From assembly GCA_020683205.1 (NCBI GenBank), contig CP085689.1, positions 2,356,001-2,420,000 on the forward strand: a stretch of DNA of 64,000 nt, read 5' to 3'. Below, one piece after another: positions 52,445 to 60,823 of this stretch (positions are counted from its first letter, which is position 1; each line of letters starts with the position of its first letter). The notes beneath the pieces were generated by a model. The model made no database searches. It was not told the origin of the DNA and was given only the letters and a program-made list of their open reading frames with translations. The DNA is from Lentisphaerae bacterium WC36. Its GTDB lineage: Bacteria > Verrucomicrobiota > Lentisphaeria > Victivallales > SZUA-371. A program made the translations under genes and the position numbers.

Positions 52445-53653
52445 TCATTCTTTAACATATTGAATTACTTTTTCAGTTAATAAATTAATATCATCATCAG
52501 TATGGTCAGTATTGATAATAATGCGCAATCTAGCGGTACCTTTAGGCACTGTTGGAGGCCGAATTGCTACGGCTAAAATATTATCATTCGTCAATAATTT
52601 TTCAGAAATTTCCATCGCTTTGGCAGAATCTCCAACAATCACTGGCACAATTTGTGTCGTACTATTACCAATATTAATATTACTTGCTTTTAACTCATCT
52701 TTAAAACTGTTAACTCTTTTAAATAATTTCGCACGCTTTTCGTCAAATTCAGTACTCTGCACCAATCGGACAGCAGCACTAATAGCTCCATAAGCCGCTG
52801 GTGGCAAAGCGGTACTATAAATAAACGATCCACATTTATTAATGAAATATTGCTTAAACTCTTCGCTACACGCAACATAAGCACCATAAGCACCTAATGC
52901 TTTTGAAAATGTTCCCATCGCTAAATCGCATTTATCAAATGTCGCCAAACCTTTACCATATTCACCTAAAACACCAGATGCGTGCGCATCATCTAAATAT
53001 AAAATTGCATCATTCTCAGTCGCTGTTTTGTGTAATTCATCAATATAGCCAACATCGCCATCCATACTAAAAACAGTGTCACTAACAATTACTTTGCGCT
53101 CATAACGATCACTAAAACGTTCAATACTTTGTAGTAATGAACTTAAATCATTATGTTGATAACGAATAAATTTTCCACCTGACTGCTGACACCCCAAATT
53201 TAAACTTGCATGATTAAGACGATCTGCCAAAATTAAGGTTTTACGATCGGTAATCGCCTGCAACAGCCCAACATTTGCCATATAACCGCTGCCAATAATC
53301 ATGGCAGCTGGCGCATTTTTCCACAGTGCAATACGCTCTTCCAAAGCCAAATATTCACTCACAGTACCTGTCACCAAGCGCGACGCCCCAGATCCAGCAC
53401 CAAACTTATTAGCCCACTCTTTGGCTTCAGCAACAACTTCACTATTAAAATTTAAACCTAAATAATCATTTGATGAAAAATTCAAGCACTTTTTCTCAAC
53501 ACCATTTGCGTCCTTAAGAATAATTTCTCGTGCATTTACGGGCTGCATACCACGTAACTCACGACGTTTAGCATTGTCTATTGTATTATTACGCAAAAAC
53601 TCCTGAATAAACTCAGGAGTTTTTTTTCTATTGTTACATTTATCATTATTCAT
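52445..53653 (-). CDS. bioF: 8-amino-7-oxononanoate synthase-like PLP enzyme (AOS family)
   Basis: 402 residues. AOS enzymes join an amino acid to an acyl-CoA with loss of CO2 (BioF: alanine and pimeloyl-CoA). NFSSNDYLGL, GAGSGASRLVTGT, YLDDAHASGVLG and the PLP lysine in GTFSKALGAYGAYVA are intact. It starts 9 nt after ilvB on the same transcript, and no other biotin gene is near, so another AOS activity (for example KBL or an acyloin/aminoketone synthase) is possible. Confidence 0.82.
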   Translation of the reverse strand: MNNDKCNNRKKTPEFIQEFLRNNTIDNAKRRELRGMQPVNAREIILKDANGVEKKCLNFSSNDYLGLNFNSEVVAEAKEWANKFGAGSGASRLVTGTVSEYLALEERIALWKNAPAAMIIGSGYMANVGLLQAITDRKTLILADRLNHASLNLGCQQSGGKFIRYQHNDLSSLLQSIERFSDRYERKVIVSDTVFSMDGDVGYIDELHKTATENDAILYLDDAHASGVLGEYGKGLATFDKCDLAMGTFSKALGAYGAYVACSEEFKQYFINKCGSFIYSTALPPAAYGAISAAVRLVQSTEFDEKRAKLFKRVNSFKDELKASNINIGNSTTQIVPVIVGDSAKAMEISEKLLTNDNILAVAIRPPTVPKGTARLRIIINTDHTDDDINLLTEKVIQYVKE

Positions 53654-53662
53654 AGAATCAAC

Positions 53663-55369
53663 CTATTCTGTAATAATATCCTTATAACATTTGCCAGGAG
53701 GAATCATTGGCAACACATGTTCTTGATACCCCGTATGAACATCAAGAATAAATGGTCCATCAGTTTCAAGCATTTCTCTAATTGCATCAACAACATCCTC
53801 TTTTTTATAAACTTCGCGACCTGGGATCTCATAACCAGCTGCAATTCCTACAAAATTTGGGTATGGACGATCAACCTTATCATTACCAAGTTCAGTATTA
53901 CCTCGCACACTTCCGTAAAAACGGTCTTCCCACTGCGCTACCATACCTAAATGTTGGTTATTTAATACCACCATTTTCATGCCGATATGTTCCATATGAA
54001 TCGTTCCTAATTCTTGAATATTCATCTGGAAACTACCATCACCGTCAATATTAATAACAGTTTTCTCAGGACATGCTAATTTGGCGCCCATCGCTGTTGG
54101 CGTACCAAACCCCATTGTTCCTAACCCACCTGAAGTCAATAATTGGCGTGGGTAACTAAATGTATAATATTGCGATGCAAACATTTGATGCTGTCCAACA
54201 CCTGGAACAATAATCGCTTCACCATTTGTTAATTCACAAATTTTTTCCATCACATATTGAGGCTGAATCGCATTATCATTATTTTTATATGTTAATGGAT
54301 AATCTTCTTTCCACTCAGCAATTTGATTATGCCAATCAGCATAACCTTGGTGAATTGGCTCTTTATTTAATTCAGCTAAAACATCTTTAATATTTCCAAC
54401 AACACCAATATCAGCAAATTTATTTTTATTAATTTCTGATAAATCTATATCAACATGAACAATTTTTGCATCACGCGCAAATGTTTCAACAGGACCCGTT
54501 ACACGATCATCAAAGCGTGCACCAAATGTTAATAACAAATCACATTCATTTGCTGCATTATTTGCATAAACAGTTCCGTGCATACCTAACCACTTCAATG
54601 ACAATGGGTGTGTTTCAGGAAAACCTCCTACTCCCATTAATGTTGTCACAACTGGAATATTATATTTTTCTGCGAACTCTAGTAATTCGTCATTAGCCTC
54701 AGCTGAAATAATACCTCCACCTGCATAAACACATGGCTTTTTACTATTTTTAATTGCTTCCTTAATCGAATCAATTTCTTCTTTTTTCACATGGTAATGG
54801 TATTCATACATTGGAATATCCATTTCACAATCATACTCAATATTTTCATCAATTAACTGCTGCTGAACATTTTTAGGAATATCAATTAATACTGGACCAG
54901 GACGACCTGTTGAAGCAATATGAAATGCCTCTTTAATGATTCTTGGTAAATCCTTTGCATCTAAAACTAAATAATTATGCTTAACTATTGGTCTAGTCAT
55001 GCCAACAAAATCAGTCTCTTGAAACGCATTACGCCCAATTAACGATAACGGTACCTGCCCTGTAATAAATACGCATGGAATTGAATCCATATATGCATCA
55101 GCGATACCTGTAATTAAATTTGTAGCTCCCGGTCCACTTGTTGCCATACAAACGCCAACTTTTCCCGTTGCACGTGCATATCCAGCAGCAGCAAATGCAC
55201 CTCCTTGCTCATGGCGCGGTAATACTACTCGAATATCAGAATCTTGCAATGCTTGGTGTAACTCCAACGAACATCCACCAGGGTATGCAAACATAATATC
55301 AACATTCATTTTCTCTAGGCACTTTACTGTAACCTGACATCCTTTCAATTTTTTTGAACTATTCTTCAT
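53663..55369 (-). CDS. ilvB: Acetolactate synthase large subunit
   Basis: 568 residues of the ThDP-dependent family. It condenses two pyruvates to acetolactate (or pyruvate with ketobutyrate). The catalytic Glu is in LPRHEQGGAFAAAGYARATG, quinone-pocket residues in GNAFQETDFVGMTRPIVKH-like NAFQETDFVGMTRP, and the ThDP-Mg motif in INIDGDGSFQMNIQELGTIH. The small subunit ilvN is not adjacent. A leader peptide rich in valine and leucine lies upstream, supporting branched-chain amino-acid control. Confidence 0.95.
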   Translation of the reverse strand: MKNSSKKLKGCQVTVKCLEKMNVDIMFAYPGGCSLELHQALQDSDIRVVLPRHEQGGAFAAAGYARATGKVGVCMATSGPGATNLITGIADAYMDSIPCVFITGQVPLSLIGRNAFQETDFVGMTRPIVKHNYLVLDAKDLPRIIKEAFHIASTGRPGPVLIDIPKNVQQQLIDENIEYDCEMDIPMYEYHYHVKKEEIDSIKEAIKNSKKPCVYAGGGIISAEANDELLEFAEKYNIPVVTTLMGVGGFPETHPLSLKWLGMHGTVYANNAANECDLLLTFGARFDDRVTGPVETFARDAKIVHVDIDLSEINKNKFADIGVVGNIKDVLAELNKEPIHQGYADWHNQIAEWKEDYPLTYKNNDNAIQPQYVMEKICELTNGEAIIVPGVGQHQMFASQYYTFSYPRQLLTSGGLGTMGFGTPTAMGAKLACPEKTVINIDGDGSFQMNIQELGTIHMEHIGMKMVVLNNQHLGMVAQWEDRFYGSVRGNTELGNDKVDRPYPNFVGIAAGYEIPGREVYKKEDVVDAIREMLETDGPFILDVHTGYQEHVLPMIPPGKCYKDIITE

Positions 55370-55620
55370 TGTGATGAAGCCTTATATTTTTTGTGATTGC
55401 TTATATTAAATTCAGTTTGTGGCTCATGCTGTTATGACATTTAGCTATCATGTTAAGCCTCTCTGCAATCAATTGTTATCAATTTTATATCTTTAAATCT
55501 TTCTTTTTGGCTATTAAAATTGTGTTATAATTTTGTACTAAAATTGTTTATATGCTTTTTATGTTTGTGTAGAAGGTTTTTAGTAGCACAAAATTGTGTA
55601 ACAATTTTTCTATAAGTCGC
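55370..55620 (-). promoter_or_regulatory. ilvB leader region with repeated AAAATTGT/ACAATTTT elements
   Basis: Between the leader peptide and ilvB, AAAATTGT occurs (plus-strand) at 55517, 55540 and 55590, with its complement ACAATTTT at 55601. AATTTT/AAAATT pairs at 55529/55540 compete with it. Mutually exclusive hairpins are possible, as in an attenuator, but no strong G+C stem with a T run was found, so the mechanism is open. A second mini-ORF (55401-55451, 16 codons) has a good SD but no amino-acid bias. Confidence 0.4.
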
Positions 55621-55737
55621 TTAGCAAAATAACGTTTGACTTAATGCCACGACGCTGACGACAATGACCACGACGTTTAATAACGCAGCGACCTTATTCA
55701 GCAATAATTGTAACATATTTTCAAGCATATAAAACAT
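55621..55737 (-). CDS. ilvB leader peptide (branched-chain amino-acid sensing)
   Basis: 38 codons from ATG at 55737 to TAA at 55621. The middle reads VAALLNVVVIVVSVVAL. Eight valines, one isoleucine and nine leucines make up nearly half of the peptide. All eight valine codons are GTC or GTG, although the genome strongly prefers A/T-ending codons, as expected for a translation-rate sensor. It lies 250 nt upstream of ilvB on the same strand, as IlvL/IvbL peptides do. A purine-rich AGAAGAAAA precedes ATG. A small membrane peptide is a less likely reading. Confidence 0.7.
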   Translation of the reverse strand: MFYMLENMLQLLLNKVAALLNVVVIVVSVVALSQTLFC

Positions 55738-55920
55738 GATTTTCTTCTAATTGACTTGTAATTTAAATTTATTTAACTTTTCATTATTATACTTTTAATA
55801 TACAACTAAAAAAAGTTTTTTTCAAAGAAATGATGTTTAATATTTTACATTTTTGCAAATCATTGCTATTTTTTAGATATATGAATGGGTAATTAGAATT
55901 TTAAAAAAGGTATTCTGTTA

Positions 55921-56775
55921 ATGAAATTACAAGATGCGTTTAGACAATGTGTTAAAATTTTACAAGAGGGCAAATTTGCCGATTTAGCGCGTAATGATGC
56001 GGCCTTAATAGTTAGCGAAGTTACCTCCATTAAACATAATCAAATTCTTTTTTCTGACTACATTCTTAATGAATCTAAACAAAAAAAAATTTTTAAATGG
56101 AGTGAAAAACGCGCTAATGGAGAACCTTTGCAATATTTGTTTGGTCACACTTTCTTCAGAAATTTGAATCTTGATGTTGCCTCAGGTGTGTTAATTCCCC
56201 GCCCTGAAACAGAGATTCTTTGTCAATATGTTATTGATAAAGTTGAAAAAAATGGTACTGTTTTAGATATTGGCACTGGGAGCGGTGTAATTGCGTTAAG
56301 CATAGCGACTGAGCGTAACGACTGCAGGATTACTGCCGTCGAAAAAAGCTCCAAGGCGATAATAATCGCCAAACAAAACTTCAAGAAATATCAAAGCCAA
56401 TGCTATAACAATGAATGTATTAACTTAATCAAAAGCGATCTTTTTTCGGCGTTAGATAATAATCAAAAGTTTTCAGCAATAACAGCAAATTTACCATATG
56501 TAACTGCAGAAGAATATGCTATTTTGCCGTTTGATGTAAAAAATTATGAACCTATTGAAGCCTTAGTAGCTGATGACGAGGGTTTAGCGTTAATCAAAAG
56601 AACTATTCTTGAGGCGCCAAGCCATTTAAAAAAAAATGGTTTTATAGTTTTTGAATTTGGAGACTTGCAAACTGATGCAGTTTATGGTTTATTAAAAAGT
56701 AGTAATAAATATCAAAAAATAGAAATATTTAGTGATTTAAATAATATCGAACGTTTTATTGCGGCGTACGTTTAA
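55921..56775 (+). CDS. prmC: Release factor glutamine methyltransferase PrmC
   Basis: 284 residues. It methylates the GGQ glutamine of peptide release factors. LQYLFGHTFFRNLNLDVASG and IPRPETEILCQY are family motifs. The SAM site is VLDIGTGSGVIALSIA, and the catalytic NPPY appears as ANLPYV, a tolerated variant. The SD AAAGG lies ahead of ATG. prfA is not adjacent. Confidence 0.9.
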   Translation: MKLQDAFRQCVKILQEGKFADLARNDAALIVSEVTSIKHNQILFSDYILNESKQKKIFKWSEKRANGEPLQYLFGHTFFRNLNLDVASGVLIPRPETEILCQYVIDKVEKNGTVLDIGTGSGVIALSIATERNDCRITAVEKSSKAIIIAKQNFKKYQSQCYNNECINLIKSDLFSALDNNQKFSAITANLPYVTAEEYAILPFDVKNYEPIEALVADDEGLALIKRTILEAPSHLKKNGFIVFEFGDLQTDAVYGLLKSSNKYQKIEIFSDLNNIERFIAAYV

Positions 56776-56797
56776 ACAGAAAAGTGGAGAAAATATT

Positions 56798-57148
56798 ATG
56801 AGTGATTATAGAGAAAAAGCAGTCAAAGCTTTTACAGAAGATAAAATGAGTTGTGGGCAAAGTATTTTAAAAGGCTTTCAAGAACTTTATGATATTAAAG
56901 AAGATGAAATTCTTGACGCCAAAGCATTTGGTGGCGGGCGAGCTGAAGGTGGTTTATGTGGCGCACTTTACTGTGGCAAAATGTTATGCAAAACCGATGT
57001 AGAACGCGATGAATTAACAACTGAATTCACTTCAAAAACTCAGTACGCTGAGTGTAAAGCAATTAAACAAAACAAAACAGCTTCGTGTACTGAATGTGTT
57101 GACCAAGCAGCAAAAATTTTAGAAGAAATTGCTAAAAAACGCAAATGA
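56798..57148 (+). CDS. C_GCAxxG_C_C family redox protein
   Basis: 116 residues from ATG at 56798 with SD GTGGAG. The family pattern is visible in MSCGQSILKGF, AFGGGRAEGGLCGALYCGKM and the late cysteines AECKAI and SCTECVDQ. Proteins of this family have conserved cysteines and are thought to be redox-active. The function is not established. It follows prmC by 22 nt and shares its transcript. Confidence 0.88.
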   Translation: MSDYREKAVKAFTEDKMSCGQSILKGFQELYDIKEDEILDAKAFGGGRAEGGLCGALYCGKMLCKTDVERDELTTEFTSKTQYAECKAIKQNKTASCTECVDQAAKILEEIAKKRK

Positions 57149-57175
57149 TTACTTCTAAAACATAATAATAAAATC

Positions 57176-57211
57176 CACCTCTAAATTTTTAATTTGGAGG
57201 TGTTATTATTT
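57176..57211 (+). terminator. Terminator after the C_GCAxxG_C_C gene
   Basis: CACCTC (57176-57181) and GGAGGTG (57196-57202) with AAATT/AATTT inside form a stem followed by TTATTATTTT. Confidence 0.8.
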
Positions 57212-57543
57212 TAGTTGCTTATTTGTTTTGTTTCTTTACATTTGCCAATATAACCAAATACACCAAGAGTACCAGTGACAACCGATGGAACAGCGGTTGG
57301 AATTGCGGTTAAAAGTCCCAATAAGACTCCCTTTCCTATCGCTGCCCCCCATGAGTCATTATAGCAATACTTTTGTAAAAAAATTGCCACAAATCCAAAA
57401 ATGAAGCCAATAATTGCAGTTAGTACAACATTCAACCCCAAAGTAACAACTTCACCACTAAATAACATCATATCCAAACTAATAAAGCCAAATGCTACCG
57501 CTGGATTAATCCCAATTGATTTTAAAATGTGCATATTTTTCAT
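57211..57543 (-). CDS. Small membrane protein, unknown
   Basis: 110 residues from ATG at 57543 (SD AAGGA 6 nt upstream). The ORF can be extended to 57588 without a good SD. Two or three hydrophobic helices (for example SIGINPAVAFGFISLDMMLF, VVLTAIIGFIFGFVAIFL, GVLLGLLTAIPTAVPSVVTG) and a cysteine/lysine tail. It resembles small uncharacterised membrane proteins with a glycine-rich C-terminal helix. No function assigned. Confidence 0.6.
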   Translation of the reverse strand: MKNMHILKSIGINPAVAFGFISLDMMLFSGEVVTLGLNVVLTAIIGFIFGFVAIFLQKYCYNDSWGAAIGKGVLLGLLTAIPTAVPSVVTGTLGVFGYIGKCKETKQISN

Positions 57544-57676
57544 ATTAATCCTTGATGTCTTTCTAAGCTTTATGTCACCAAACTTCATTAAAAAATTAAA
57601 AATCTATACCACATAGATAAACTTAACAAAATATAATTTACCTAAGAAAATTCCACTACTATTCTTAATTATTTCA

Positions 57677-58324
57677 TTAATTACTTTTGTTAATTATTGC
57701 CTTATCATCTTTTATATTGACTTCAATATCATAAAAATTCTTTAAAGTTGCTATATTCCAGCCATTGGGCAAATAGTAAAACATTGTCATTGTTTGATTT
57801 AATTTAATTTCATCAAAATATAGAAAAACTTTAGGAGGAAATTTCTCTTTTCCATTTGGTATTATAGTCGTTATTACTTCAATATTATTAATTTTATTAC
57901 TAGATTTTTTTGATTTAACATTAAAATATTCTTTATTTCCCAGAATAAAGGTATTTACAACACCATCTTCAAAATCATTTATCATCCCTTTTGATAAACC
58001 ATAATAACTAGGAGGACATTTTTGATTTCTTAATGATACAAAAGTCCCCTCAAGTTTTTCCATAACAATACTATCTTTAGCTAAAATTTTGCTCTTCCCT
58101 TTTTCATCAATGGTATAAATTTTTGCCTCAACTAAATATAAGATTTTTTCTTTATCCAGCGTTTCGGCATTAATTGGAGTTGTGGAATAATCCACCTCTT
58201 GAACAAGTAAAGTGCCTACTATAGCTTTTTCATTTATATGCGATTTATTTAAATTACAACATCCTGTTAAATAAACTGTCAAAACAATAAAAACTACATT
58301 CAAAATAAACTTAAATTTGTTCAT
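57677..58324 (-). CDS. Lipoprotein, paralogue of the one at 60068
   Basis: 215 residues. The lipobox VYLTGC is near residue 22. Shared features with the lipoprotein at 60068-60643 are IYTIDEKGKSKIL versus IYAIDKSGKSKLI and MFYYLPNGWN versus SFHYLPKGWD, so the two are duplicated genes. It is the last gene of a tight operon (16-nt gap to the gene before it). No known family. A structural or carbohydrate-related envelope role is inferred from context. Confidence 0.72.
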   Translation of the reverse strand: MNKFKFILNVVFIVLTVYLTGCCNLNKSHINEKAIVGTLLVQEVDYSTTPINAETLDKEKILYLVEAKIYTIDEKGKSKILAKDSIVMEKLEGTFVSLRNQKCPPSYYGLSKGMINDFEDGVVNTFILGNKEYFNVKSKKSSNKINNIEVITTIIPNGKEKFPPKVFLYFDEIKLNQTMTMFYYLPNGWNIATLKNFYDIEVNIKDDKAIINKSN

Positions 58325-58340
58325 TATAAATATTCCTGTA

Positions 58341-58997
58341 TTAATTCACTTTTTTTAATTTTGTTACTTTAAAAGTTTTAATTATCTGTTTAAAATCTTC
58401 AAGCAAGGCTTGATTGCTTGTTTTAATAGTAACATTAACAATGAAACCATCATTATTAATCATTGTGCCAGAAAAAGCATATGGACCTCCAAAAGACATT
58501 TCAGCAAATTTTTTATTCCATGATGAATTTTTACCTATACAAGAATAACCTTGCGAATTTTCTGTTTTAAAGTCAAAAAATTTACCATCTTTAACAAAAA
58601 CCTGTGCGAACCTTTTAGTTGTTGAAATCATCATATCTTTTGATAGCAATGGATTTACTCCAGTAACTGTAAAAACAATTAAAGAGTTACTTTCATCATC
58701 GGTTTGTATATAAAAAGCTTTTATCATATCCTGCATTTTTTTAATATTTTCATCAATATTTTTATCTTTCACAAGTGATTGAACATGACTATCACAATGC
58801 ATTAGATACTCTTTTTTAGTGACGATTTTCAACTTCTTAGTTGTATTATTAACAAATGAAATCTTAATACTACCATCAGAATATGTCACCAAATTATTTT
58901 GTGTTTTACTTTTAAAAAAAACAACCGCAAAAATTAGTCCTACGGCTAAGCAAAAAGTCGCAGCTAAACTCAACAAAATTACTCTATTATTTTTCAT
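58341..58997 (-). CDS. Membrane-anchored protein of the pseudo-GH16 operon
   Basis: 218 residues. A single membrane helix (8-28, SLAATFCLAVGLIFAVVFF) is followed by an exported domain that ends in a pattern reminiscent of PsbP/DcrB-like proteins (NNDGFIVNVTIKTSNQALLE, FKQIIKTFKV). This assignment is weak. It lies between the GH16-like gene and a lipoprotein, with gaps of 18 and 16 nt. Confidence 0.55.
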   Translation of the reverse strand: MKNNRVILLSLAATFCLAVGLIFAVVFFKSKTQNNLVTYSDGSIKISFVNNTTKKLKIVTKKEYLMHCDSHVQSLVKDKNIDENIKKMQDMIKAFYIQTDDESNSLIVFTVTGVNPLLSKDMMISTTKRFAQVFVKDGKFFDFKTENSQGYSCIGKNSSWNKKFAEMSFGGPYAFSGTMINNDGFIVNVTIKTSNQALLEDFKQIIKTFKVTKLKKVN

Positions 58998-59015
58998 AAA
59001 ATATCAGTACTCTTA

Positions 59016-60038
59016 TTATTTTTTATTTTTAGAATTCCCATCTTTATATACACGAATATAATCTACTTGCATTTTTACTGGGAAAATTTTATCATCAATA
59101 ACTGGACTCCAACGACCGCCAATAATTAAATCTAAATACAGACAAAATTGCTGATCAAAAGGCCAATACTTTAAGTCCTTACCCAAATCCTCATCTTTTT
59201 TAATTAATTGGTACAACTCGCCGTTAAAATAAAATCTTAGCTCGCATTCATCCCACTCCATACTCCAAACATTAAAATCATTATCCATCTTCTCGCCATA
59301 GACTCTGCAATCCCAACGACTTTTTCCAGAAAAAACAGTGGTTACAAAAGAATTCTGGAGCTGACCTGTATAAGCCATCATCAACATTTCGCCACAGTAT
59401 GGCCATGATAACGTATCATGTTTACTATTAATCACCGATAATTGACTCCAAGCTCCACTACCTGATTTAACCTTTGCCCTAATATCAACCTTTCCGTAGG
59501 TAAAATCAAATTTATTTTCTGACTTAAGCCGCCCTGATGTGTATTTGGCAAACTGTTGCTCTAACTTATGCTTACTCCCTTTTTTATAATTACTATTTGG
59601 ATACTGTTCTTTATGGGCTTCTAAAACTAAACAACCATTTTCAACACGTACATTTTTAGGGCGTAAAGTGTAACAAGATTGTGCATCATTACGACGATAA
59701 CCTTCAGCATAGGTCCATTTCTCAGGGTTTGGTTGCCCCCCCTCATTGAATTCATCAGACCAAATTAATTGCCAATTATAGCCCTTTTTGATATCAACTT
59801 TGCTAAAATTATAATTTTCATAATATGAATGACAACCTGACTTTTTCTTAGCCTTATTAATACTTTTTTCTTGAATATATTTCTGTTTTTTATTAAAATG
59901 TGTTTGTTTATTTTTGTCTGCTTTGTTTTGCGATAAAGCATCCTGATATTTAATATTAATACTACTTGTGCAACCATTTAAAACTGTAGCTAACAACACT
60001 AAAAAAAACACTTTCATTTGATTTTCAAATTTTTTCAT
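59016..60038 (-). CDS. GH16-fold lipoprotein, probable pseudoenzyme
   Basis: 340 residues. A lipobox (LNGC) follows the N-terminal signal sequence, then a linker and a full GH16 laminarinase-like domain: NWQLIWSDEFNEGGQPNPEKW, RPKNVRVENGCLVLEAHKE, FDFTYGKVDIRAKV and a typical ending (FPVKMQVDYIRVYKDG). The catalytic motif GEIDIME, which supplies nucleophile Glu, assisting Asp and acid/base Glu, is here GEMLMMA, keeping only the first Glu. It is therefore probably a glycan-binding rather than a hydrolytic protein. The start at 60038 is chosen over TTG at 60047 because of SD spacing. Confidence 0.82.
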   Translation of the reverse strand: MKKFENQMKVFFLVLLATVLNGCTSSINIKYQDALSQNKADKNKQTHFNKKQKYIQEKSINKAKKKSGCHSYYENYNFSKVDIKKGYNWQLIWSDEFNEGGQPNPEKWTYAEGYRRNDAQSCYTLRPKNVRVENGCLVLEAHKEQYPNSNYKKGSKHKLEQQFAKYTSGRLKSENKFDFTYGKVDIRAKVKSGSGAWSQLSVINSKHDTLSWPYCGEMLMMAYTGQLQNSFVTTVFSGKSRWDCRVYGEKMDNDFNVWSMEWDECELRFYFNGELYQLIKKDEDLGKDLKYWPFDQQFCLYLDLIIGGRWSPVIDDKIFPVKMQVDYIRVYKDGNSKNKK

Positions 60039-60067
60039 TGAATTCAATTCTCCTTCTAATTATTATT

Positions 60068-60643
60068 TTATTTAAACTTCACATCTTCTGCTTTCATTAA
60101 AACTTTTCTATCCCAACCTTTTGGCAAGTAGTGAAAAGACTCAAACGTTCTATTCAACTGTTCTTTATTGCTATATACACTATCAAGTCTTGGCAATTTT
60201 TTAAACTTTTCATTATTGCCTATAATAACTGCACGACAACTCACCATAACTTCATTTTTTGCTAACTTTAACTTAGATGATTTTACTGCATCCTGATTTA
60301 AAATCAAGCATGATAATTTATATATTGGATTTTCTGGGTTATAATTATCATTTAAAGCTACAGTTGCTTCTTTATTCCACACTGAAGTAACCCTTGGTGA
60401 ATATATTAGCTTACTTTTACCGCTTTTATCTATTGCATATATTTTACATGACACCAGAACCATGGCATTTTTATTAATTTTACTGCTTTTGATTATTTTC
60501 CCTTTTGCATTAAGTTGTTGAACTTTAACAAAACCTTGTAGGGCTACCTCATTTTTATCAGAATCTCCACAAATAGCACAACCTGTAGCTAATCCTGTAA
60601 GCAGACACAAAACAACTCCAATAAATAATCTTAAACGTTTCAT
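60068..60643 (-). CDS. Lipoprotein, first gene of the pseudo-GH16 operon
   Basis: 191 residues from ATG at 60643 (SD GGAG 9 nt upstream). The signal peptide ends in LATGC (lipobox). Residues 40-191 are homologous to the lipoprotein at 57677-58324 (KIYAIDKSGKSKLI, SFHYLPKGWD). A weak match in the N-terminal AICGD is a cysteine cluster after the lipidated residue. 29 nt separate it from the GH16-like gene. Unknown family. Confidence 0.7.
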   Translation of the reverse strand: MKRLRLFIGVVLCLLTGLATGCAICGDSDKNEVALQGFVKVQQLNAKGKIIKSSKINKNAMVLVSCKIYAIDKSGKSKLIYSPRVTSVWNKEATVALNDNYNPENPIYKLSCLILNQDAVKSSKLKLAKNEVMVSCRAVIIGNNEKFKKLPRLDSVYSNKEQLNRTFESFHYLPKGWDRKVLMKAEDVKFK

Positions 60644-60751
60644 ACAAAACTCCATTTTGTTAAATAAATTTAAAAATGCTTTAAAATATAGACAAACTAA
60701 ATATAGTCATATAATTGTTATATTCAAACCTAATAATAGTTACATAAAAAT

Positions 60752-60795
60752 AATAAAATCCCTAATTTAAAGATATTAATATTAGGGATTTTATT
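60752..60795 (-). terminator. Terminator of the GH97 gene
   Basis: AATAAAATCCCTAAT and its complement form a 15-bp perfect stem over a 14-nt loop, followed by ATTTTTA on the minus strand, 30 nt after the GH97 stop. Confidence 0.88.
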
Positions 60796-60823
60796 ATTTT
60801 TAAATTTATTTAAGAGATTTTAC

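Noticed and set aside
55401-55451. Second mini-ORF (16 codons) between the leader peptide and ilvB with SD GAGAGG
   Set aside because: Well placed SD, but the peptide has no amino-acid bias or other support, so it is not listed as a separate gene.
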